A stretch of 22,346 nt of DNA from an uncultured Actinomycetes bacterium (GCA_937876275.1 CALFIA010000195.1:1-22346); one strand, 5' to 3'. Counted from the first letter of the stretch, positions 5,789-14,295 are shown. Program-made: numbers and translations. Notes: generated from the letters alone by a model not told the origin.

Positions 5789-6676
5789 ATGACACCTGTG
5801 GGGGACACGCTTCGTGAGCGACTATCTGTTGACCACGGCGTCGGGCTTCGATGGCTGCTCGGCTTCGTCGTACCGGTAATCGCGATCGGGTTGATCCTGG
5901 CTGCGGATACCGCAGAGGGACCCAAGACGGCGTATGTCGGTGTCCTCGCCGTGGTGCCGATGTTCTCCGCGATCTTCGCTCGGCCATTGATGACCGGCAT
6001 CGTGGGAATCATGGCCTGGCTGAGTGCCTTCCTCTTCGGTCATCTTGCTTCGGACGGCAACGTGACTGCTCAAACCGTGCGTCTGTTCATCATCGCCGGG
6101 GTAGTCTTCATCGCCGTACTTGCCGCGATGCTGCGCACGCGACGTGAGGCTGACCTCGTCACCGCACTCATTCGTGCCGCCGAGGCCGACAGCGTGCGAG
6201 TGCAGGCAGGTACCGACTTCCTTACCGGCTTGATGAATCGTCGTGGCCTTCTTGAGAACCTCATGAGCAAGATCTCGGCTGAGCGCACCCTCGCGATCAT
6301 CGACTGCGACAACTTGAAGAAGGTCAACGACGAACTCGGCCATGTGGCCGGTGACGAGTACCTCCAGGCGATCGGTGGCCGCCTGCGCAGCAACATCTCC
6401 AAGACCGATCTCGTCGGGCGCTGGGGCGGCGATGAATTCCTTGTCGTGCTGGACCTTCCGCAAGACGAGGCTGAAGCCGTACTCACCAGGGTGCACCGCA
6501 AGGTGGGCGAACGCCCCATCTCCACTGGAGCAGGCTTGGTGCCCTCAGCTTTCTCGGTGGGGCTTACCGGCTGGCCCGCGGGGGAGTCTTTGGACCTCGC
6601 CCTGGCCCGAGCCGATAAGGCGCTGTATTCAGCGAAGGACGCCGGTCGCAATCGAGTCGTCTCGTCGGCCGCCTAA
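5789..6676 (+). CDS. Membrane-anchored diguanylate cyclase (GGDEF)
   Basis: The product makes cyclic di-GMP from two GTP. Residues ~20-117 form an N-terminal membrane region with about four hydrophobic helices: 21-40, 47-66, 68-86 and 96-116. A short helix (118-140) links it to the GGDEF domain (about 143-292). The domain begins with TDFLTGLMNRRG, has the metal-site segment IIDCDNLKKVND (171-181), and an intact RWGGDEF signature (211-217). The RxxD product-inhibition site just upstream is SKTD instead, so feedback control by that route is probably absent. No periplasmic sensor domain is recognisable; the membrane segment itself may sense. The ATG is preferred because a -10-like hexamer lies 6 nt upstream. 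Together with the EAL protein at the left edge, the window carries both synthesis and breakdown of c-di-GMP. Confidence 0.93.
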   Translation: MTPVGDTLRERLSVDHGVGLRWLLGFVVPVIAIGLILAADTAEGPKTAYVGVLAVVPMFSAIFARPLMTGIVGIMAWLSAFLFGHLASDGNVTAQTVRLFIIAGVVFIAVLAAMLRTRREADLVTALIRAAEADSVRVQAGTDFLTGLMNRRGLLENLMSKISAERTLAIIDCDNLKKVNDELGHVAGDEYLQAIGGRLRSNISKTDLVGRWGGDEFLVVLDLPQDEAEAVLTRVHRKVGERPISTGAGLVPSAFSVGLTGWPAGESLDLALARADKALYSAKDAGRNRVVSSAA

Positions 6677-6724
6677 TCTCACTTGGGGGACAGCCTGAAC
6701 GTCATCCCCTGGTCGCGCCCCGCT

Positions 6725-6730
6725 TAGGCT
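6725..6730 (+). promoter_or_regulatory. Leaderless-type -10 of the secreted modular protein gene
   Basis: TAGGCT is followed by 6 nt and then the ATG at 6737. The same hexamer and spacing occur on the other strand before the phosphatase gene at 9950. No ribosome binding site or -35 is evident. Confidence 0.45.
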
Positions 6731-6736
6731 TGCCCC

Positions 6737-8725
6737 ATGCGCCGCACACTGATTGCCGTCTCGTCCCTCGCTCTGGTTACGGCCGGAGTATTCGTCGTGC
6801 CCTCGGTCTCCCAGGCCGTGTCGGGCACCGGTGTCTACGGCAACTGGACAGCCACGAGCGGGGTAGGCGGAACAGGTGATGTCACGTTCGCCGGCACCAC
6901 CTTCCCGTCAGCGACCTTCACCTCCACTGGCGGCACGCAGTCGGTGGCCTCGAGCGCCACGCTCACTGCCACGACGCCCTTCGGTCAGGTCTACGGCACT
7001 TCAAGCGGAAAGACCTATCTCTCGGTGGGTGTGCCGAGCACTCCCGGCACCGTGACTCTCACCTTCGCCTCCGCTCCGACCGCGGGAGTGTGGGGATTCG
7101 CACTCGGTGATGTTGACGCAGAATCAGTGGCGATCACGGCACGCGATGCCGCGGGCAACGCAGTGAGCGTCGCTAACTGGTACCAGCAGTCCTTCAACTA
7201 CGTCACCGGCCAAACCGACGTCCCGAACTGGAATGCAGGCACAGGCACCATCACTGGCAACGTGAACGACACCAACGGTGCGAGCGCATGGTTCAGCCCG
7301 AAGGCAGCGGTCAAGACCATCACCTTCACCTCGACCAGGCTGAGCGGAATTCCGAGCTACCAGATCTGGATCGCCACCGATAAGGCGTCAGCCGCCGCCT
7401 CGGCCGCATCAACCTCCGCTTCCCCGTCGTCAAGTGCTTCGGCCTCGCCCTCTGCCAGCGCCTCAACCTCGGCATCGCCTAGTGCCTCCCCGAGTGCCTC
7501 GGCCAGCGCGTCAGCAAGTGCGTCGGCAAGTGCCAGCGCAACCGCGTCAGCCGCGGCAATCTGCACGAGCACCGACACTGCACTGGTCAACGGCAGCTTC
7601 GAGCAGCCGACGATCCCGGCGAAGTCCTACCGCCAGATCGTTGACACCGAGGTTCCGGGCTGGAACACCACGGCCACCGACAAGAAGATCGAAATTTGGT
7701 CTGACGGTTACGGCGGAGTCAGTGCGCCGTCGGGAAGCCAGTTCGCTGAGCTCAATGCGACCCAGGATTCCGAGCTGTATCAGGAAGTCGCGACTGTGCC
7801 CGGACAGAAGCTTGTCTGGTCTCTTTACCATCGTGCGCGTGGTGCCGGTTCGGTTGGCGACACGATGTATGTCAACATCGGCGCCCCTAACGCCGCACCG
7901 AACTCCACCACCATGATCAACGATGCACTTCCCGCGGGTTGGGTACTGCACACCGGCACCTACGTAGTGCCGGCCGGTCAGACATCGACTCGTTTCGGAT
8001 TCGAGTCAGGCCCGACCGCCTCCAAGAACAAGAGCATCGGCAACTTCCTCGATCACATCTTCTTCACCACGGAGTCGTGCATTACCCCGGAGGCGACCAA
8101 GCCGCCGGTGAACCCTGTGATCCCGACCCCGACTCCCACTCCGACGGTGACCCCGAAGCCGACTCAGACCATCACCCCCGACCTTCCGGAGCCGATCCCC
8201 GCTCCGATCGATGAGTCGATCGTCATCGTGCCGAGTGATCTTCCCGGCGTACCTGATGATGCTGAAGCCATCGGCGTCAAGGATCCCGAGCACGGCAAGG
8301 CAGTGATCGAGGAGGGTCAGGTCATCTACACCCCGGATCCCACGTACGACGGTCCGGTCGAGCTCGTCATCATCGTCAAGGAGCGCGATGGCACCGTTGC
8401 GGCGGTCGAAGTTCCGCTGGAGACCGGCAAGGATCAGCATGCCGTGAATCTGACCCTGCCCGATGAGCTGCACACGGGAAGCAATGTGGTGCTGGCGAAG
8501 CCGGTGCGCACTAACGCCAAGCAGACCGCGAAGGTAGTTGTCACCTGCATCCCGATCAACCGCATGAAGACGATTGGCGACATCGTCGCCTGCCGAGTCG
8601 TGCGGTCCGGTGGTGCGGTCATCGTGAAGTCGAGTTCAGCGGCGAAGGTCACCGTGACTCTTAGTGCTCCGGCGAAGGGCAAGTACCTGGCTTACCACCA
8701 GGTCGCGACCTACCGAATTCGCTAG
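6737..8725 (+). CDS. Secreted modular surface protein with Ser/Ala-rich stalk
   Basis: This 662-residue exported protein has a signal peptide (1-27, cleavage likely after VSQA) and three apparent folded regions joined by low-complexity linkers. Region 1 (about 28-215) is a Thr/Gly/Ser-rich beta-type domain of unknown family. A Ser/Ala/Pro linker (about 218-274) follows. Region 2 (about 275-452) starts NGSFEQP and contains PGWNTT, IEIWSDGYGG and SQFAELNA, the pattern of DUF642/carbohydrate-binding-like jelly-roll domains. A Pro/Thr linker (about 453-490) leads to region 3, which includes GQVIYTPDPTYDGPVELVIIV, typical of bacterial Ig/cadherin-like repeats. There is no LPXTG sorting motif or C-terminal membrane anchor, so it is probably released or held non-covalently. 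A role in adhesion or matrix binding is plausible. It follows the diguanylate cyclase gene by 60 nt but has its own promoter-like hexamer. Confidence 0.8.
   Translation: MRRTLIAVSSLALVTAGVFVVPSVSQAVSGTGVYGNWTATSGVGGTGDVTFAGTTFPSATFTSTGGTQSVASSATLTATTPFGQVYGTSSGKTYLSVGVPSTPGTVTLTFASAPTAGVWGFALGDVDAESVAITARDAAGNAVSVANWYQQSFNYVTGQTDVPNWNAGTGTITGNVNDTNGASAWFSPKAAVKTITFTSTRLSGIPSYQIWIATDKASAAASAASTSASPSSSASASPSASASTSASPSASPSASASASASASASASATASAAAICTSTDTALVNGSFEQPTIPAKSYRQIVDTEVPGWNTTATDKKIEIWSDGYGGVSAPSGSQFAELNATQDSELYQEVATVPGQKLVWSLYHRARGAGSVGDTMYVNIGAPNAAPNSTTMINDALPAGWVLHTGTYVVPAGQTSTRFGFESGPTASKNKSIGNFLDHIFFTTESCITPEATKPPVNPVIPTPTPTPTVTPKPTQTITPDLPEPIPAPIDESIVIVPSDLPGVPDDAEAIGVKDPEHGKAVIEEGQVIYTPDPTYDGPVELVIIVKERDGTVAAVEVPLETGKDQHAVNLTLPDELHTGSNVVLAKPVRTNAKQTAKVVVTCIPINRMKTIGDIVACRVVRSGGAVIVKSSSAAKVTVTLSAPAKGKYLAYHQVATYRIR
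7387..7557 (+). repeat. Low-complexity coding repeat (Ser/Ala/Pro stalk)
   Basis: This tract encodes about 57 residues that are almost only Ser, Ala, Pro and Thr, as SAS and SPSAS units written with varied synonymous codons (gcc/gcg/gct/gca with agc/agt/tcg/tca). The codon variety suggests that the peptide composition, rather than recent DNA slippage, is maintained. It forms a flexible linker between two domains. Confidence 0.85.
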
Positions 8726-8754
8726 ACGCTCACCGCTCGCTCAAGATTTCGCGC

Positions 8755-9141
8755 TCAGGTTGACGTGCTGAGCACGTGCAGCGATGCGAGAACTCCGTCA
8801 ATGTTCTCTTGAGCCAGGGGTGCAGGATCTAGCAAGGCGAGATCGTTCAATGTCTCTCTCGCGATAGAAGCAGCGCCCTCGGGATTGCCTCGTTCAATGT
8901 GCGTGATGGCTGCCGCCCAGCGCGCGAGTGACTTCCACAGCGCACGCTCTGACTCCGGGCAGCAGCGCCAGCGCAGCTCGAAGGTCTCGTGAGCATGAAA
9001 GGGCATATCGCGTTCGAGGTAGCTCATCGCCTCGCTCCAGGCAGTGGTTGAGTCGATCTGAGTTCGTTCGACAATTCCCGGGACGGAGTCCGGGGAGCCA
9101 TCCTCGACCGGGCGTCCGAGTCGATCGCGTTCTCTCGTCAA
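8755..9141 (-). CDS. DUF309-like protein
   Basis: This is a small helical protein of 128 residues with the DUF309 hallmarks: FHAHETFELRW (about 48-58) followed by a hydrophobic helix with AAAITHIERGNPEGA. The biochemical role of the family is unknown. The TTG start overlaps the TGA stop of the upstream phosphatase gene (TTGA), which suggests translational coupling. No good ribosome binding site is visible. The next in-frame ATG (EAMSYLERDM) would shorten the protein by about 38 residues and still keep the domain, so the start is uncertain. It converges on the secreted protein gene at 8725 with a 29-nt gap and no clear terminator. Confidence 0.65.
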   Translation of the reverse strand: MTRERDRLGRPVEDGSPDSVPGIVERTQIDSTTAWSEAMSYLERDMPFHAHETFELRWRCCPESERALWKSLARWAAAITHIERGNPEGAASIARETLNDLALLDPAPLAQENIDGVLASLHVLSTST

Positions 9142-9950
9142 CGCGTGAGCGGGGGATTCGCCGGGATGAAGTCACGCAGTTGGTTGTACAGCGCCGGCAC
9201 CGCTGCGCAGATATTGCCGCCGTGGTGAAGGCCGTTGTCGCGAATGAAGTCATTGGTGCGTCCGCCTGCCTCCTGCACGATGAGGAGTCCGGCCAGGCAG
9301 TCCCACGCGTTGATGTGGTGCTCGATGTAGCCGATCAACGCACCGCTGCCGACGTAACACACGCCAAGAGCACCGGATCCGTTCCGGTGATACATGCCAC
9401 CGTTCTCGAGAAGACCGGACATCATCGAGATGAGATCAGCAGGTGAGGTGCGAGTGGAATAACCGACGCTCACGATTCCGTCGTTCAAGGTCTTCGCATC
9501 CCGCACGTGAATCGTCTTTCCGTTGAGCGTGGCGCCCTTGCCCTTTTGAGCGGCGAAGAACTCATTGCCGGCCGGGCTGTAGACGAGCCCGATCAGCATC
9601 TCCTCGCCGCGGATGAAGGCGATCGACACGCACCAACTGGTCATGCCCATCAAGAAGGGCTGGGTTCCGTCGATCGGATCGACTACCCAGATGCCCTCGG
9701 CGCCTTCGATACCGGTGGGGCCGGTCTCCTCGCCGAAGAAGGCATCATCGGGGAAGCGCGCCTTGATGGCGTCCTTGATCAGCACCTCGGTGTTGTAGTC
9801 AGCCTCACTGACAAAGTCCTGCGGACCTTTGCTCTTGATATCGAGCGAACCCAGTGAGTTGAAGTAGGTCATGGCGAGAGCACCGGCTTCGGCAATCAGC
9901 GTCGAGCCGAATTCGAAGCGATCATCGATGTCTTGCTGCGTCAATGCCAT
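9138..9950 (-). CDS. Inositol monophosphatase-family phosphatase
   Basis: This is a Mg-dependent, Li-sensitive-type phosphomonoesterase of 270 residues, full length for the family. Metal ligands are visible: E74/E75 in FFGEETG, D91 and D94 in VVDPIDGT, and D217 in NAWDCLAG near the C-terminus. The residues after IDGT are QPF rather than the usual xNF, which could affect substrate choice. Actinomycete members hydrolyse inositol-1-phosphate or histidinol-phosphate (HisN), or 3'-phosphoadenosine phosphates; the sequence alone does not decide, though the overall look is close to the HisN/ImpA group. The gene follows the ROK kinase by 29 nt, has a TAGGCT hexamer exactly 6 nt before its ATG (possible internal leaderless promoter), and overlaps the DUF309 gene. 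Confidence 0.88.
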   Translation of the reverse strand: MALTQQDIDDRFEFGSTLIAEAGALAMTYFNSLGSLDIKSKGPQDFVSEADYNTEVLIKDAIKARFPDDAFFGEETGPTGIEGAEGIWVVDPIDGTQPFLMGMTSWCVSIAFIRGEEMLIGLVYSPAGNEFFAAQKGKGATLNGKTIHVRDAKTLNDGIVSVGYSTRTSPADLISMMSGLLENGGMYHRNGSGALGVCYVGSGALIGYIEHHINAWDCLAGLLIVQEAGGRTNDFIRDNGLHHGGNICAAVPALYNQLRDFIPANPPLTR

Positions 9951-9956
9951 GGGTTC

Positions 9957-9962
9957 AGCCTA
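9957..9962 (-). promoter_or_regulatory. Leaderless-type -10 of the phosphatase gene
   Basis: On the minus strand TAGGCT is followed by 6 nt and the ATG at 9950, matching the arrangement at 6725. This would let the phosphatase be transcribed independently of the upstream kinase. No -35 is evident. Confidence 0.4.
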
Positions 9963-9979
9963 CGGGAGGGGCAGAAGGC

Positions 9980-10876
9980 TCAGTCGCGCCAGAGCCAGGC
10001 CGCGCCGCGGACGCCACTGGAGTCACCATGTACGGAACGCACGATCGGAGTATGGAAGACAGGAGAGAAGGTGTACTCGCCGATCTTGGCCGGTAGGTCG
10101 TCGTAGAGCTCGTCGATATTGCTCATCCCGCCACCCATCACGAAGACGTCCGGGTCAAGGGTGTTGACGACGACTGAGAGCCCACGACCGACGCGGTCAA
10201 TCCATCGTTCGTAATTGGCAACGGCTAGCGGATCTCCCTCGCGCTTGAGCTGCATGATCTCGGCAGGCTTGAGATCAGAGCCGCCATGGCGAATGAAGTC
10301 GCGAGTGAAGCTGTAGCCCGAAAGCCAGGTCTCGATGCACCCGCTCTTGCCGCAGTAGCAGGGGTCGCCCGGTAACTCATCCGCATGCGCAAGTGGCAAC
10401 GGGTTGTGCCCCCAGTCACCCGCGCTGTTGTTCGGGCCGTGGTGGGCGCGACCATTGATGGCGATGCCTGCACCGGTGCCGCTTGCCATGATCACGCCGA
10501 AGACGACGGCGTAGCCAACTCCCGCTCCATCAACAGCTTCCGATGCAGCGAAGCAGTCGGCATCGTTCACCACTCGAATCGGACGATTGATCACTCGTTG
10601 CAAATCCGCTTCGACCGGCTGACCGTTGATCCAGGTGGAACTGCCGCCTTTGCCCAGTCGACTGATGGGCTCGAGTGACCCGGGGATTCCGATGCCGATC
10701 GAGCCTGTCTGCCCGGTTGTCGCCTCGGCCTCGTCGATCAACTCTCGCACTGTGCGCAGGCAGCCCTCGTAGTCACCTCGCGGAGTATCGCGTCGGATTC
10801 GGAGTAGCTCGGTGCCATCAGGCTCAAGCGCTACCACTTCAATCTTGGTGCCGCCCCAGTCAACGCCGATCAGCAT
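9980..10876 (-). CDS. ROK-family sugar kinase (fructokinase/N-acetylhexosamine kinase-like)
   Basis: This is an ATP-dependent sugar kinase of 298 residues. The phosphate-binding motif is VDWGGTK (5-11). The catalytic Asp is D105 in VVNDADCF. The ROK zinc site is complete, with H157 in GDWGHNPLP and C173, C175 and C180 in CYCGKSGCIE. The arrangement GHNPLP...DE...CYCGKSGCIETWLSG is characteristic of the Mak fructokinase/NagK branch, so fructose, mannose or N-acetylglucosamine are candidate substrates. No DNA-binding N-terminus is present, so it is a kinase and not a ROK repressor. AAGGG lies about 7 nt before the ATG. It sits 30 nt downstream of the DUF2207 gene and 29 nt upstream of the phosphatase, so it is probably co-transcribed. 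A sugar porter lies two genes upstream. Confidence 0.92.
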   Translation of the reverse strand: MLIGVDWGGTKIEVVALEPDGTELLRIRRDTPRGDYEGCLRTVRELIDEAEATTGQTGSIGIGIPGSLEPISRLGKGGSSTWINGQPVEADLQRVINRPIRVVNDADCFAASEAVDGAGVGYAVVFGVIMASGTGAGIAINGRAHHGPNNSAGDWGHNPLPLAHADELPGDPCYCGKSGCIETWLSGYSFTRDFIRHGGSDLKPAEIMQLKREGDPLAVANYERWIDRVGRGLSVVVNTLDPDVFVMGGGMSNIDELYDDLPAKIGEYTFSPVFHTPIVRSVHGDSSGVRGAAWLWRD

Positions 10877-10906
10877 TGAGTATCCCTTCGAACGCAGGTC
10901 AGTCAG

Positions 10907-12667
10907 TTACCAGCTGCCGCCACCGCCACCGCCACCGCCACCGCCGGAGAATCCACCGCTGAAGCCGGAGCCAGAACTACGACTCGGCTCGGTTGATGCC
11001 ATGGTCATGACGTGCTGGGTGGAGTCGATGAAGTTCTGCATCGCCCAAGCCGAGCCGAAGTAGAAGCCGGCGGAATTGAGTTGTTCGACCGTGACCTCGG
11101 GGAATGCCTGGGTCCACGACTCGGAGAGGCCAAAGATCACTGCATAGGGCAGCATCGTGGCGAAGATAGCGAAGGGCTGGAGACCGCTGCGCTGGGCGAA
11201 CTCTCGTCGAGCCTCGGCCGCATCGGTATCGAGTAGCTTCTTGAATCCGCGTGCTCGACTCTGAAAACTTGCGGACTCCTCTGATTCCTTGGCCGGAACA
11301 AGACGCATGGAGATCAGGCACGATGCCAGGAAAAGAACTCCAGGGATGAGGGTGAGGACTCCGGCTCCGCTGGGCAGGAAGATCCGGAACACGAAACTCA
11401 GGATCAGTCCGAGGAAGCCAATACCGAGAAGGCCCAGGCGAAATCCGTTATTGCGCGTCTGTGTGCGTCGTTTCGTCGACTCGGCCTCACTGACGAGCAC
11501 GGTGGAGGTATTCGCCAAGGTCGAGGCGAGGGCTGCGTCATATCCGGCCAGAGTCTTGGAATCTCCGCCTCCGAGCAAGCCGCCAAGAAACGCGTCTTCC
11601 CAGGGCGCGAGAGCATCGGTGGCTCCCGCCTTTCGAGTGATGGTGATGGAGTCCTTGTGCAGAAGGCCGCCGTCTTCAGCCGACAAGGTGAGATGGCCGC
11701 GGGCAGTGAGATCAAGAAGCGTGGCGACGGCGCCACGGGCATCAACCTTGCCGTCGAGCGCTGCTTGAAGTTGGGCCGGGCGCACGGAATCCGGTGGCTC
11801 GAACTGGACAGGGGCCCCCTCGAGCGCCTTGCCACCGAGGGAGCGACGCTTGCTTCGGACGAATGCAATAGGGGCAATGAAGGCAATGAGTGCAACGAGG
11901 AGGCTGATGATCCATGCAAAGCCCGGAATCACATAGGGCACTTCAATTGTGGGCTGCGGGATAGATGTGAATGCAGACGCCGGATACGCAGCCACGATGG
12001 TGAGGGACTCGTGCTCGGCCAGGGCGACCGGTTCGGTGATCAGGTTGCCCGCGACATCAGCAATCGTGCATTCGTTGGTGCTGCCGGCAGGCCCGTAGTA
12101 ACAGGCTGATGCCACTGCCGCCGCAGGTCCGTGAACGCTCGTCACAGCGGAGGAGATGGGCACTCCCCACCCGTCACCGATGGCATCCCAATACAGCTCG
12201 ACGTCACCTGCGGTCAGGCTGCTATTCGCTGCGGCCTCATCGGCGGTCAGGGGTCGCACGGCACCGGTCACCGAATAGGCGATGGTGTACGTGACCGTGC
12301 CACTCACGTTCGCATTGGGGTCACCGATACGCACGCTCAGGTAGTCGCCGTTATCCGTGGCAGTGAAGGGCACGGAGGAACCGTTCGCCGTGACTGTCGA
12401 GATTTTGATTCCATATACCTGCGTGTTCCCGTCGCTGAGAGCGTCCCTGAGCACCAGATCGCGTTGAATGCCGTGTCGATCCGGCTGGCCGTCGAAGTCA
12501 TACGCAATTTTCTCGGTGACATTCAGTACAGCTTCGGGGCTTAGGTCGAAGGCGACGACGTAGTTGCCGATGCTTTCCGCGGCGGAAGCCGCAGGAGCTG
12601 CGACACCCACGAGAAGTGCGATGGCGGCTACCGCGAGGCCGAGGGTTCGGCGACGGAAATTCAGCAT
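10907..12667 (-). CDS. DUF2207 membrane protein with poly-Gly tail
   Basis: This 586-residue membrane protein has a signal peptide (1-29, ASA cleavage). An extracytoplasmic beta-rich domain follows (about 30-240), with the family's early pattern of NYVVAFDLSPEAVLNVTEKIAYDF and HGIQRDL. Then come a transmembrane segment near 245-270, a cytoplasmic region with an Arg/Lys-rich start and a winged-helix-like part (VDARGAVATLLDLTARGHLTL), and two more membrane segments near 405-450. A C-terminal tail ends in ten Gly then SW, a typical DUF2207 ending. Function is unknown. AGGAGGA precedes the ATG by 3-4 nt. A TAGCGT hexamer at 12721-12716, the same as the ahpC -10, may be its -10. It heads the group kinase-phosphatase-DUF309. 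Confidence 0.9.
   Translation of the reverse strand: MLNFRRRTLGLAVAAIALLVGVAAPAASAAESIGNYVVAFDLSPEAVLNVTEKIAYDFDGQPDRHGIQRDLVLRDALSDGNTQVYGIKISTVTANGSSVPFTATDNGDYLSVRIGDPNANVSGTVTYTIAYSVTGAVRPLTADEAAANSSLTAGDVELYWDAIGDGWGVPISSAVTSVHGPAAAVASACYYGPAGSTNECTIADVAGNLITEPVALAEHESLTIVAAYPASAFTSIPQPTIEVPYVIPGFAWIISLLVALIAFIAPIAFVRSKRRSLGGKALEGAPVQFEPPDSVRPAQLQAALDGKVDARGAVATLLDLTARGHLTLSAEDGGLLHKDSITITRKAGATDALAPWEDAFLGGLLGGGDSKTLAGYDAALASTLANTSTVLVSEAESTKRRTQTRNNGFRLGLLGIGFLGLILSFVFRIFLPSGAGVLTLIPGVLFLASCLISMRLVPAKESEESASFQSRARGFKKLLDTDAAEARREFAQRSGLQPFAIFATMLPYAVIFGLSESWTQAFPEVTVEQLNSAGFYFGSAWAMQNFIDSTQHVMTMASTEPSRSSGSGFSGGFSGGGGGGGGGGSW
10917..10946 (-). repeat. Hexanucleotide tract encoding the poly-Gly tail
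   Basis: Thirty bases of near-perfect CCACCG-type repeats (GGTGGC on the coding strand) encode the ten-Gly tail of the DUF2207 protein. Such a tract could change length by slippage in multiples of two Gly without breaking the frame. Confidence 0.8.
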
Positions 12668-12786
12668 CGTTCCTCCTGGAGCGCTTCGATGCGTGTCATC
12701 GATTCGGCACTTGGAACGCTAGCAGTACAGCTGAAGAGAGCGGTGACGCTTCAGGGCGTAGGAGTCCTGGGTGCGTGACCAGGCGG

Positions 12787-14223
12787 TCACATGCCCACGC
12801 TGGACATGTTCTCCAGTTCGACGCCCTTGGTCTCCTTGAGCTTTCGAAGGACGAAGGGGATGGAGAGTAAGGCGAAGATCGTGAAGATCGAATACGCGAG
12901 GCCCAGACCTCGATCTGCGAGCCACGGGAACGACATCGTGATGATGAAGTTCGCCACCCAGTTCGCCGCCGCAGCCAGCGCGAGAGCGGCAGCCCGGATT
13001 CGATTCGAGAACATCTCGCCGAGCAGTACCCAGAGCACCGGCCCCCAGGTTGCCGCGAAGAACGCGACGTAGAGATTGAAGGCGATGACAGCGACGAGTC
13101 CGGTGCCGCGGCTGAGCACCGGATCCCCGACGGAATCCAAGGGCGCCGTGGCAAAGACATACGTGAGTACGGCCAAGGTGATGGTCATGCCGATGGATCC
13201 CACGAGGAGCAACGGCTTGCGCCCCACGCGGTCGATCAGGGCGATGGCGACGAACGTGAAGAGCACGTTGATGCCGGTCGTGATGAGTGAGGTGCCGAAG
13301 GCCTGATCCTCACTGAAGCCCACCGACTGCCAGATCTGGTTCGAGTAGTAGAAGACGGCGTTGATGCCGACGAACTGCTGAAGGGCGGCGAGAATGATCG
13401 CGACCCAGACAATCGGCTGAAGCCCGAATCGGTTGCCGCGAAGGTCCTTCAGGCTCGATTTCGCATGCCCCGCCATGCTGGCCTTGATCTCGGCCACGCG
13501 TTCTGTGATCCGATCGACATAGACCTGACCCAGTACTTCGGCCGCTTCCGCATCGCGGCCGACTTCGATCAGGTAACGCGGAGACTCGGGCAGTCGCCAC
13601 GCGAGGATCCCGTAGATCGCCGCCGGGATCACCATGGTGAGGAACATCCATTTCCATGCCTCGAGGCCCAGCAGCCAGGGATTGAGCGAGTTTCCGCCGG
13701 CGGCATTGAGGATCAGGAAGTTGGTCAGCCCGGTCGCGAAGATTCCCAGGACGATCGCAAGTTGCTGAAGTGATCCCATGCGGCCGCGCAGCTGGGCCGG
13801 GGCGACCTCGGCGATGTACATCGGTGCCATCACGCTGGCTACGCCGATGCCTGCGCCGCCAATGAATCGCCACAGGCACAGGTCCCACACGCCGATCGGA
13901 AATGCCTGCCCGAAGGCCGCGACGAAGAACAGCGCTGCTGCCATCACCATTACTCGGCGTCGTCCGAAGCGATCTGCGAGCAAGCCCGAGAACCATGCGC
14001 CGAGCGCCGAGCCGATGAGTGCGATCGCGACGACGAAGCCGAGCGTGAACTCGCTCAGGCCAAAGGTGGTGCGGATAGCCGAAGTCGCACCGTTGACGAC
14101 TGCGGAGTCGAAGCCGAAGAGGAATCCACCGAGAGCAGCGGTGCCGGCCAGCATGACGACTCGACCGGTGCGGTACGAGTCGTGACGCGCGTCGGATGTC
14201 AGTGGTGCGCCTGCATGAGCCAT
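12787..14223 (-). CDS. MFS sugar porter (sugar:proton symporter family)
   Basis: This is a 12-helix transporter of the major facilitator superfamily, sugar porter branch, 478 residues long. Family signatures are present in order: GFLFGFDSAVVNGA in helix 1, LLADRFGRRRVMV in the loop after helix 2, WRFIGGAGIGVASVMAPMYIAE in helix 4, LPESPRYLIEVGR at the start of the central loop, QQFVGINAVFYYSNQIW in helix 7, IDRVGRKPLLLVGS after helix 8, and a terminal part ending in KLKETKGVELE. Such proteins import hexoses or pentoses, or myo-inositol, with protons; the substrate is not resolved. The ATG is preceded by AGGTAGG. It lies 119 nt upstream of the DUF2207 gene and two genes from a ROK kinase, suggesting uptake and phosphorylation of one sugar. 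Confidence 0.95.
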   Translation of the reverse strand: MAHAGAPLTSDARHDSYRTGRVVMLAGTAALGGFLFGFDSAVVNGATSAIRTTFGLSEFTLGFVVAIALIGSALGAWFSGLLADRFGRRRVMVMAAALFFVAAFGQAFPIGVWDLCLWRFIGGAGIGVASVMAPMYIAEVAPAQLRGRMGSLQQLAIVLGIFATGLTNFLILNAAGGNSLNPWLLGLEAWKWMFLTMVIPAAIYGILAWRLPESPRYLIEVGRDAEAAEVLGQVYVDRITERVAEIKASMAGHAKSSLKDLRGNRFGLQPIVWVAIILAALQQFVGINAVFYYSNQIWQSVGFSEDQAFGTSLITTGINVLFTFVAIALIDRVGRKPLLLVGSIGMTITLAVLTYVFATAPLDSVGDPVLSRGTGLVAVIAFNLYVAFFAATWGPVLWVLLGEMFSNRIRAAALALAAAANWVANFIITMSFPWLADRGLGLAYSIFTIFALLSIPFVLRKLKETKGVELENMSSVGM

Positions 14224-14295
14224 GTGGACCTACCTCTCGTGCAGTTCACCTCGTCTGCCTATTCGTGCATGAACGAGACTCAATGAGTGATGGTG

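Noticed and set aside
7357..7590. Ala/Glu/Asp-rich frame antisense to the Ser/Ala stalk
   Set aside because: It is an artefact of the low-complexity coding tract on the other strand. No start signal or family.
9980..10876. ROK-family transcriptional repressor
   Set aside because: No N-terminal winged-helix region. The protein starts directly with the ATP-binding motif, so it is a kinase.
10907..10962. Proline-rich short frame antisense to the poly-Gly tail
   Set aside because: It is simply the complement of the GGTGGC repeat, inside a well-supported DUF2207 gene.
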